Below the pieces are notes generated by a model, which saw nothing but the letters and a program-made list of their open reading frames with translations, was not told the origin of the DNA and did not search any database. A program made the translations under genes and the position numbers. This document shows positions 24,086-30,473 of a stretch of 36,098 nt of DNA, in pieces. Each line of letters opens with the position of its first letter. The stretch's first letter is position 1. The DNA comes from Gammaproteobacteria bacterium UBA2965 (GTDB lineage Bacteria; Pseudomonadota; Gammaproteobacteria; Pseudomonadales; Azotimanducaceae): contig DEBD01000013.1 of the NCBI GenBank assembly GCA_002348385.1, forward strand, positions 1-36,098. Reading direction: 5' to 3'.

Positions 24086-24718
24086 ATGCCCAAGCTGGAA
24101 CGATTGCCTGAACCCAATATTTATCAGGCCTATGGCATCTATCTGCTGGAATCAAAACACCGATTGATTCGGCGCCTGAAGAAGGCCTATCAGCCATCGG
24201 TGCACGGTCACAAAACTTGGAGCTCGAGCTTCCTGCTCATGGATTACCTGCAGCACAATCCCATGGCCAAGAAGTCCTGCGTCATGGAAATCGGCTCTGG
24301 CTGGGGGCCAGGATCGGTGTTCTGCGCCAAGCGCTTCAAAGCCAAAGTCACCGCGGTGGACATCGACCGCGAGGTGTATCCGTTTCTGGACGTGCTGGCG
24401 GAACTGAACGGCGTGAAAATCGAACCGCTGGTGAGCCGATTTGAGAAGCTCACCAACAAGCAGTTGGCCAAGCAGGACCTACTGGTGGGCTCGGACATCT
24501 GCTTCTGGGACGAGTTGGTGAAGCCGCTGGGCCGATTGATCACGCGAGCCCTGGAGGCAGGGGTGTCACGGGTTATCGTCACCGATCCCGGCCGGCCCAC
24601 GTTTTATGAGCTGTGCGACCGCATGGCCAAAAAGCACAAGGTGTCGCTCAACGAGTGGTACGCGGTGGAGCCTCGCTACGTCACAGGCGAGGTGGTTGAG
24701 ATCAGATCAAAACAATAA
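24086..24718 (+). CDS. Class I SAM-dependent methyltransferase
   Basis: This 210-residue protein has a Rossmann methyltransferase core. Motif I is SCVMEIGSGWGPGSVFCAKR, the acidic residue ending strand 2 is in KVTAVDIDREVYPFL, and a downstream strand LLVGSDICFWDELVKPLGRL is followed by RVIVTDPGRPTFYELC. It has the look of small protein- or metabolite-methylating enzymes of the Nnt1/METTL21-like group, but the target cannot be named. It is divergent from sufB and convergent with the large minus-strand operon; no functional tie is evident. Confidence 0.8.
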   Translation: MPKLERLPEPNIYQAYGIYLLESKHRLIRRLKKAYQPSVHGHKTWSSSFLLMDYLQHNPMAKKSCVMEIGSGWGPGSVFCAKRFKAKVTAVDIDREVYPFLDVLAELNGVKIEPLVSRFEKLTNKQLAKQDLLVGSDICFWDELVKPLGRLITRALEAGVSRVIVTDPGRPTFYELCDRMAKKHKVSLNEWYAVEPRYVTGEVVEIRSKQ

Positions 24719-24736
24719 GCTATTACAATAGCTTAT
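24715..24736. terminator. Perfect AT-rich hairpin between convergent genes
   Basis: ATAAGCTATT (24715-24724) and AATAGCTTAT (24727-24736) are perfect inverted repeats around two bases, effectively a 9-bp stem with a TACA loop. It overlaps the methyltransferase stop and lies 16 bases from the last stop of the big operon. The position suits a two-way terminator, but the stem is AT-rich with no clear T-tract. Confidence 0.4.
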
Positions 24737-24751
24737 AGATTATTTCTCGAT

Positions 24752-25420
24752 TTAACCTGTATCCCAGATAAACGTCTTGAGCCGGTCGGTCATACTGTCG
24801 CATGCCGATGAGCGTACCCGCGCAATGATTGGCACCGGTACGATCAGGGCGGGCATGTAGCTGGTACCCGCGGCATCCGAGCTGACCTTCCCGGCCACGC
24901 GGCCCGTGCGCACGTCCCAGATGGACGCTTCGTAGGAGGAATCCTGCTCCCAGGTGAGAAAGCCGAAACAGCCGCCCCCGGTGGGTGCCACGCTGCAGGT
25001 GAGGGTGCCGGCGGAGTCGGTGCGCTTGGTGGACCCTTGCACCCATACCAGATAGCGCAACCCCAGCTCTTCGAAGCGATCGGCCAGCGCCGGCAGGGCC
25101 ATCAGCTCGGGCAGGTCCCCGGATTTGGCTGGCGCGGTGCGTGGCTCGAACCATGGAAACATGGCGTCCATGAAGTCCTGCTCTGAGACCACCTGCATTT
25201 TCGCGTCGCCCTTGTTGAGGTTCTCGCTGATGCAGGACACGAAGTCGAGTTCGGTCTCGCCGGTCTGGGGGCGCCCTCGACGGCCAAGCACCACGATGGA
25301 GTCGCCCGTCTCCATTCCCGTGCTGGATTCTCGAACCTCCTGAACGGTGGCAGTGACGCAGCCGCCGAGGGATGCCATGACAACGGAAAATCCAAGCAAT
25401 AAAGGCAAACGGGTGATCAT
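24752..25420 (-). CDS. Lipoprotein of unknown function (last gene of envelope operon)
   Basis: This 222-residue protein has a lipoprotein signal, MITRLPLLLGFSVVMASLGG followed by Cys. The mature part has a strand-rich start (DSIVVLGRRGRPQTGETELD), FVSCISENLNKGD, and a segment RYLVWVQGSTKRTDSAGTLT before a Gly-rich stretch (CSVAPTGGGCFGFLTW). It ends with SYEASIWDVRTGRVAGKVSS. The alternation of predicted strands and the 'VW.V.TG' pattern resemble lipoproteins of the CsgG/LpoB-like or surface-display type, but I cannot assign a family. Four mature Cys may form disulfides. It is coupled by a one-base TAATG overlap to the preceding gene, so it belongs to the operon. Confidence 0.72.
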   Translation of the reverse strand: MITRLPLLLGFSVVMASLGGCVTATVQEVRESSTGMETGDSIVVLGRRGRPQTGETELDFVSCISENLNKGDAKMQVVSEQDFMDAMFPWFEPRTAPAKSGDLPELMALPALADRFEELGLRYLVWVQGSTKRTDSAGTLTCSVAPTGGGCFGFLTWEQDSSYEASIWDVRTGRVAGKVSSDAAGTSYMPALIVPVPIIARVRSSACDSMTDRLKTFIWDTG

Positions 25421-26049
25421 TAGGCTTGTGCTCCCATGGCTGCCAGCCAGTCTCTGAGCGCGGGCACGCCGCGAAACTGAATGGTGAAGAAGGCCATGGC
25501 GTCGCGGCAGGCGGCAAGCGCGGCGGCTTGCAGGGCGGGCTGATTACCCTGCAGTCCTCCGTAGTTGCGTTGGTTGGCCTTGCCGTAAGCGGTCAGGTCC
25601 CAGTCCGCGATGACCTGACCGTCGTTGCCCAGCAGCTCGAAGTGGTAGCGAATCCACACTTCGAAGTAGTCGCTGCGTGTCTGAGTGGGGGTGGAGAACT
25701 GGACTTCGGCAATACTGGGCACCAACACTCCGTCGACGTCGCCGCCGGGGTCTTGCGGGTCGCGAACGAATCGGCTGGTGGCGAACATGCCGCTGGCCAG
25801 ATTGTTGAACATGGGTTCCTGGGCGCCGCCCAGGTTGATGCTCCAATCGCCGGCGTTCTTGAGTTTTTCTTGGTGCACAAACGTGCGGACCTCGTCGGAG
25901 AGATGCACGCCCATGCTTACCGGCAACCGCTGCACCAGGGGCACCGGAAAACTGGTGGGCACGGCTACGCTGGCGCCTCCGCAGCCAGCGAGGGCACCGA
26001 CTGCAGCGACTGCCGCCAAGCGCGCGACTAACCAGTGATTGTTGAGCAT
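25420..26049 (-). CDS. Lipoprotein of unknown function
   Basis: ATG at 26049 gives 209 residues. The signal MLNNHWLVARLAAVAAVGAL is followed by AGC, a lipobox. The mature sequence carries VPTSFPVPLVQRLPVSMGVH, LKNAGDWSINLGGAQEPMFN and SDYFEVWIRYHFELLGNDGQ. These strand-rich segments resemble lipoproteins that inhibit or bind partners in the periplasm, and no family is certain. It follows the second von Willebrand A gene with a 48-base gap, the largest internal gap of the operon, and is coupled to the last lipoprotein gene. Confidence 0.72.
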   Translation of the reverse strand: MLNNHWLVARLAAVAAVGALAGCGGASVAVPTSFPVPLVQRLPVSMGVHLSDEVRTFVHQEKLKNAGDWSINLGGAQEPMFNNLASGMFATSRFVRDPQDPGGDVDGVLVPSIAEVQFSTPTQTRSDYFEVWIRYHFELLGNDGQVIADWDLTAYGKANQRNYGGLQGNQPALQAAALAACRDAMAFFTIQFRGVPALRDWLAAMGAQA

Positions 26050-26097
26050 ATGCACTGCCCGACTGCCCCAAATTCCTGTCAGTTGGACCACAACAGC

Positions 26098-27090
26098 CTA
26101 CTCAAATTCCGACAGTCCTACAAAGGTCCCGTCGTTGCGGAACGCCAGCTCGCGCATGAGCGCGGCGAAGCGATAAACGCGCCCGGAGGGCCGCGCCAGA
26201 TAGACCGGAAAAGCCACCGCATGGATGCGCACTCGGCGCTGGCCGGTCTCGTCCGCGACGTTGACGCGATCCACTTCGTCTACGACCTGCTCGATGGATT
26301 CGCCGGTGAAATCGTCGCCAAACACGTAGATGCTGATACGTTTGTCTGGCGAGTAGTAGGTGTTGATGGCGGCCTGAATGCCTTCTACGGGGCTCGAGTT
26401 GCTGAACGGATTCCAGGTCTGCAGGCGCGTAAGAATGGCATTGCGGCGGGCAGGGGTGTCGGCGATCCATTGTCCGGCGAACTCCGGGAACATGTAGTCC
26501 CCCATGTCGTTCATCACCTGAATGCCCTTTACGCGAGGGTAGATCGACAGGGTCTCGTTGACCTTCTTCAAGACCTGAGACCAGGCCGCGTTGAACATGC
26601 TGCCCGAGGTATCGATAACGAAGATGATGTACTCGCTGTCTACGGCGATACCACCCACCAGCTCCGTATTGCGGCGGAAGTCCACGCCCAGCAGCCGCTG
26701 CATCTCGTCGGTCAGCGACTGTTTAGCAGCCGCCAGCTGCTGAGACTCCGTCATGCGCTCTTCCTGGCGCTCGGCGGTGGTGGCGAACTGACCCAGGATA
26801 CGGGTGAGTTCCTGTTCCAGCATGGCCAGGCGCAGCAGGTTTTGATCCAGCTGGCCGGAGTTTTCGTTGATCTGTTTGCGCAGCTCGGTGATCTGGCCCT
26901 TGATCTCGTAGAGCGCGTTCTCCCGTGCCGCTACCTGGCCTTCGAGATTGATCTGAGATTTCTCCAGCAGGATGGGCTCTACGGTCTTGGTGATCATCAG
27001 CAGCAGAATGATGGCGCCGAAGCCGCAGCAGATGACGTCCAGAAAAGAGACGCTGAATTCCTCGATGGCGCGGCGCGATGAGGTGCGCAT
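26098..27090 (-). CDS. ExbD-like anchor, coiled coil and von Willebrand A domain protein
   Basis: This 330-residue protein has three parts. The single membrane helix at about 12-34 has VSFLDVICCGFGAIILLLMI, in which the Asp (D18) sits where ExbD/TolR/MotB carry the proton-binding Asp. A long Glu/Gln-rich coiled coil covers about 45-130. A VWA domain follows with an intact MIDAS start, IIFVIDTSGSM (D160-S164), and a later ISIYVFGDDFTGES strand. By topology the VWA domain faces the periplasm. The inferred role is a channel partner of the MotA-like protein encoded in the same operon, with VWA binding a ligand through a divalent metal. It starts two bases after the stop of its paralogue. Confidence 0.85.
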   Translation of the reverse strand: MRTSSRRAIEEFSVSFLDVICCGFGAIILLLMITKTVEPILLEKSQINLEGQVAARENALYEIKGQITELRKQINENSGQLDQNLLRLAMLEQELTRILGQFATTAERQEERMTESQQLAAAKQSLTDEMQRLLGVDFRRNTELVGGIAVDSEYIIFVIDTSGSMFNAAWSQVLKKVNETLSIYPRVKGIQVMNDMGDYMFPEFAGQWIADTPARRNAILTRLQTWNPFSNSSPVEGIQAAINTYYSPDKRISIYVFGDDFTGESIEQVVDEVDRVNVADETGQRRVRIHAVAFPVYLARPSGRVYRFAALMRELAFRNDGTFVGLSEFE

Positions 27091-27092
27091 GG

Positions 27093-28184
27093 TTACGGCC
27101 AGTCTCGCGAGGGGGACAGAAACGAACCACCCGACACTCTGGCCAGATTCCAGAAGGCAGCCGAAGCCAGCGGGTCACCCTCCATGGGAAACAGGATTAC
27201 ATTGATGGGGACCTGCTTGGGGATGGCGCGAATAGCGTCGCTGAACAGCTCCAGGCGGTCGCGGCCGGTAATGGTGGCGCGACGGGCCTCCCGCGTGCCC
27301 TGCGTGGGCAGCGAGTCGGCAATGAGGTAAACGTTGTCCGGCAGGGGAGACATCTCGTTGATGGCCGTGACCAGATTAACCAGGCTCGTGCCCCCCTCAG
27401 CCAATGTCTGCGCTACCGCTTCCAATGCATCACTCAGTTCGCGACCCTCGCCCAGGGGCACCCAGACATCCTCGTGGCCTGGCACCAGGGATTGGGCTCT
27501 GGTGTTAAAGCCGATGAGCTGAAAATGAGCGTCCAGCGGCATCTGTGCGGCAATCCACTCTACCGTGCGCACAGCGCGCTGCCACTTCGGCGCCAAGCGC
27601 CGGCGTTCCTCCGGCATGTTGCGCCGCCGAATCACATTCACAATGGTGTCGTCCAACATGCTCGCCGAGGTATCCAGGGCGATCAGGATGTACTTGCCCC
27701 CCACCTTCATGCCGGTGAGGTATTGGCGATCGCCTTCACCGGCCACGGCCCGGACGCGGCCGCCGTCGTTAGCTTCGGCAATCGCACGTAGCCGGTCGAG
27801 CTCCTGCTCGCGGGTTTGTACGTCGGATTTGAGGGATTCCAGACTTTCCTGCTGGGCCAGCGACTCGGCGTCCAACTCGGCAAACTTGTCCCTGGTCTCA
27901 TCAAGGCGCAAATCGGTGCTGGCCAATTTTCTGTCCGAATCGCTGACCCGCTCGAGAAGCGCGTCGAGTTGTTCCTTGAGCTCGAACAGATCCCGTTCTC
28001 CGTTCTGCACCTGGTAGTCGAGCAGGCGAACCTCGGAGAGCAGATCCTTGTTGATCACCTTGGCTTCTTCCTCGGTGGCGTGATTGATGATCAGAAAGAT
28101 CAGCACCACGGCTCCGAAGCCGCAGGACATCACATCGAGGAATGACAGGGAGAAAACGTTGAAGCGGCGGTCGCGGCGCGCCAT
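27093..28184 (-). CDS. ExbD-like anchor, coiled coil and von Willebrand A domain protein (paralogue)
   Basis: ATG at 28184 gives 363 residues in the same layout as the next gene. The helix with SLSFLDVMSCGFGAVVLIFL places Asp at residue 17, a coiled coil runs over about 40-140, and the VWA domain has ILIALDTSASM (MIDAS, D171 onward), EGGTSLVNLVTAINEM with the likely MIDAS Thr, and VYLIADSLPTQGT. The shared SFLD(V)xxCGFGA block shows the two proteins are related, although the rest has drifted far. This suggests a heteromeric pair rather than a recent duplication. It starts one base after the stop of the actin-like gene. The open frame before the ATG is an artefact. Confidence 0.85.
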   Translation of the reverse strand: MARRDRRFNVFSLSFLDVMSCGFGAVVLIFLIINHATEEEAKVINKDLLSEVRLLDYQVQNGERDLFELKEQLDALLERVSDSDRKLASTDLRLDETRDKFAELDAESLAQQESLESLKSDVQTREQELDRLRAIAEANDGGRVRAVAGEGDRQYLTGMKVGGKYILIALDTSASMLDDTIVNVIRRRNMPEERRRLAPKWQRAVRTVEWIAAQMPLDAHFQLIGFNTRAQSLVPGHEDVWVPLGEGRELSDALEAVAQTLAEGGTSLVNLVTAINEMSPLPDNVYLIADSLPTQGTREARRATITGRDRLELFSDAIRAIPKQVPINVILFPMEGDPLASAAFWNLARVSGGSFLSPSRDWP

Positions 28185-28185
28185 G

Positions 28186-29445
28186 TCACCCTTCCACGGC
28201 GATGAGCAGGTAGCGGGCACCCCCGTGAGCAATTTCGTCGCCGCTGTGCAGCAATGCATCGGGGGCGGGACGTTCGCCGTTGAGCGACACGGATGCTTCG
28301 GCGGTGCGCAGGTGCACGCGGTCGCCGCGGCGCTCGATGGCAAAGGGCTGCTCGGGAGGATTGGCATCCACGGCACCGGCATGGGCGCTGGCGCGATTGA
28401 GCAGATGAGTGGGGCGCCGGACTGCACTTTCGGCCGGCGATGACTCGGTGAGGCGGTTGCCGTTGGGCAGGCTGGTGACGAGGCGCAGGCCATCTCCGGA
28501 GGACCGCATGCGCGCCTCGTGTTGCTGGCAGGCAGCCGCTAGCGCATCGGCGGGTAACTCGGTGACGCTATGCCCGGCGTGCCGCAAGGCGGCGCGTAGG
28601 CCAGGTAGCCCGGCGTCGCGAGCACTCAAGGTGACATGGGCGCCGCTGGGCAACGTATCGAGCAGGCGCTGAAGGCGTTGGGTCGCTTTGTCTTCCAGTA
28701 CGGTGCGTGGCACGTCCACGTGGCGCACATAGTTCTGGTGGTCGATGTCGATGGCGATCTCTGCTGCAGGGGTGGGCTGCATGGATGACCCGGGTCCCAG
28801 CACCCACTCGTAGACCTGGTCGTAGAGTTGTTGTTCGGATTCGGCCGCATGCAAAGGGTCGAAGCGGGTGTCGCGTACGAAGCGGTCGGCTATGACGTTG
28901 ACCCACGCGTCCAACAGGTTGGCGAACCCGCTCTCCGGAATCTCCTCCGCGCTCGTACGCTGAATCTGTTCGTTCACTTTCAGGGTGGACACGCAGGCGC
29001 GGTGCAGGTGCAGCTCCACGTGGTGGGTGACCGGGGCCAATGCACAAGTGCCGGCGGATGCCACCGCCGTGTCGACAAAGCCGCACACGTTTACACCGGC
29101 TTCCTGGGCAATTCCGAGCAGTACCCCGAGTTGGTCGCTGCTCATGATTCCAGGTACGGCCAGCAACAGCTCGTCTGCCATGGCGGTGAGTTCTTTCAGG
29201 TGCAGATAGACTAGGTCTGCGTGGTTGGCAGCCAGATTGGTTGGGTGGGGCAGGGGGTCTGCGTTCAAACGGGCCAGGTATTGCTGGTTTGCCTGCTGCG
29301 GGTGCATCCGGGCACGGCGCAGAGCGGCATCGCCGAACAGAATGTTTTTGTTCTGGATCAGAGCCACGGCCGGCTCGCTGTACAGCCGATTACCGCCGTC
29401 GTACAACGTCAGCGCGCAATCGTTGATGTCCAGTATGCTGGTCAT
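28186..29445 (-). CDS. Actin/Hsp70-like protein with FHA-like C-terminus
   Basis: This 419-residue protein begins with SILDINDCALTLYDGGNRLY, followed by SEPAVAL and GDAALRRARMHPQQ, a layout like the first domain of Hsp70. A segment DELLLAVPGIMSSDQLGVLL followed by GIAQEAGVNVCGFVDTAVAS matches the 'VPAYF..QR.....A..AGL.V......A' stretch of Hsp70. The phosphate-1 motif is altered (no DLGTT) and a clear phosphate-2 GGGT loop is missing, so ATPase activity is doubtful. The last 55 residues (RRGDRVHLRTAEASVSLNGE, LLHSGDEIAHGGARYLLI) look like a degenerate FHA domain. ATGA overlaps tie it to the MotA-like gene. An assembly or regulatory role at the membrane is inferred. Confidence 0.65.
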   Translation of the reverse strand: MTSILDINDCALTLYDGGNRLYSEPAVALIQNKNILFGDAALRRARMHPQQANQQYLARLNADPLPHPTNLAANHADLVYLHLKELTAMADELLLAVPGIMSSDQLGVLLGIAQEAGVNVCGFVDTAVASAGTCALAPVTHHVELHLHRACVSTLKVNEQIQRTSAEEIPESGFANLLDAWVNVIADRFVRDTRFDPLHAAESEQQLYDQVYEWVLGPGSSMQPTPAAEIAIDIDHQNYVRHVDVPRTVLEDKATQRLQRLLDTLPSGAHVTLSARDAGLPGLRAALRHAGHSVTELPADALAAACQQHEARMRSSGDGLRLVTSLPNGNRLTESSPAESAVRRPTHLLNRASAHAGAVDANPPEQPFAIERRGDRVHLRTAEASVSLNGERPAPDALLHSGDEIAHGGARYLLIAVEG

Positions 29446-30245
29446 CGGTCGCGAACCTGCAGGTGCCGCAGCAGGCGTTGATCACAATAGGTCTGGGTAT
29501 CGAGTACCAGGCGTTCCTGCAATAGCTGAAGCTGATGCATGAGAAACATGATGATGATGCTGATCACCAGCGCAGTGAAGGTAGAGTTGAAGGCCACGCC
29601 GAGGCTCGTTGTCACCCCTGCGATGTCCCCTTCCACCGCTCGGTAAGCTTGGCCCAGGGCTTCTCCGATGCCTCGCACGGTTCCGATGAATCCGATGGAC
29701 GGGATGGCCCAGGCGATGTAGCGCACGGTGGACAACTCGCTGTCCAGCCGATCGGACTCGGCATCGCACACGTTGCGCACGGCCTCGGAGACGTCCTGCA
29801 CATTTCGTGTGGAGGCGAAGCGCTGCAATGCGGCCATGAGGGTGCGAGGTAACAGAAAGTTCTGAGATTCTGGTGGAAGGGCCTGCACGGCGCGCGTGTA
29901 TTCCCTGGTGTCTTCGGGCAGCACGCTCATTCCTTCGCTCACCCTGACGATGTCATCGCCCAGTAGGCTGCGCTCGCGCAGTGCGTTGCGCGCCTTGTAG
30001 CCCATGATGGCGATGGACCAGAACATCAGCACGAAACAGGCTTCCTGCTCGTAGTCGCGCAGCACCACATACAGCGACCGGTCCTGCACGTACGCGCCCC
30101 CAGCGGCGGCGGCTTCCGCTTGAGCCGTGAGGATGGCGTCTGCGTTGGGCCGGATTACGGTGATGTACACCAGGTGCACCACGATGATGGCGAGCAGCAG
30201 AGCGGCGATTTGGTAGATCAGATCAAAAGGTAGCTGGCGTTTCAT
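29442..30245 (-). CDS. MotA/TolQ/ExbB-like proton channel protein
   Basis: This 267-residue protein has four membrane segments (about 7-30, 68-84, 172-190 and 208-236). The conserved channel block YIAWAIPSIGFIGTVRGIGE, then AGVTTSLGVAFNSTFTALVI and a last helix SIIIMFLMHQLQLLQ, correspond to the TolQ/ExbB/MotA core, including the small-residue-rich and Thr-bearing helices that line the proton path. The family couples proton flow to rotation or force on a periplasmic partner. Here the partners are probably the two ExbD-like VWA proteins downstream. The cytoplasmic loop (about 90-165) is moderately long. Its end overlaps the actin-like gene by four bases. Confidence 0.88.
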   Translation of the reverse strand: MKRQLPFDLIYQIAALLLAIIVVHLVYITVIRPNADAILTAQAEAAAAGGAYVQDRSLYVVLRDYEQEACFVLMFWSIAIMGYKARNALRERSLLGDDIVRVSEGMSVLPEDTREYTRAVQALPPESQNFLLPRTLMAALQRFASTRNVQDVSEAVRNVCDAESDRLDSELSTVRYIAWAIPSIGFIGTVRGIGEALGQAYRAVEGDIAGVTTSLGVAFNSTFTALVISIIIMFLMHQLQLLQERLVLDTQTYCDQRLLRHLQVRDR

Positions 30246-30266
30246 GGGCCCTCGATGCCGGGATGA

Positions 30267-30473
30267 TCAGATGTCCACGGGAAACGGCACGGCGAAGTCT
30301 TCGGAGATCTCTTCGGTGGGAATGAAGATCTCTGGAGAGGTGCCTTCCGCCTCGGACGCTGGTTGTTCGGTGGGTTTGCTCTCAGGTGATTGCTTCTCTG
30401 TCGCGCGGGCCTGCCAGGGGTTCGCTAAGACGATCAGGATGATGGCGGCGCCAGTGGCGATAGTGACCTTCAC
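30267..30473 (-). CDS. Small membrane-anchored or exported acidic protein
   Basis: This 68-residue protein has one hydrophobic N-terminal segment (VTIATGAAIILIVLANPW) with a possible signal-peptidase site at QARA-TE, followed by an acidic, Pro/Glu/Ser-rich tail with FIPTEEISEDFAVPFPVDI. The ATG overlaps the stop of the PEGA/FGE gene by four bases, and the MotA-like gene begins 21 bases later, so it is clearly an operon member. No family is recognised. It may be an accessory subunit of the membrane complex. Confidence 0.6.
   Translation of the reverse strand: MKVTIATGAAIILIVLANPWQARATEKQSPESKPTEQPASEAEGTSPEIFIPTEEISEDFAVPFPVDI

Noticed and set aside
26035..27081. 348-codon ORF antisense to the second VWA gene
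   Set aside because: The opposite strand has clear domains (ExbD-like helix, VWA MIDAS). The long antisense frame is a by-product of GC-rich codon use.
29442..30245. Zorya-type anti-phage system (ZorA-like channel)
   Set aside because: The MotA-like protein lacks the long cytoplasmic tail of ZorA. No ZorB with a peptidoglycan-binding domain, ZorC, ZorD or ZorE is present.
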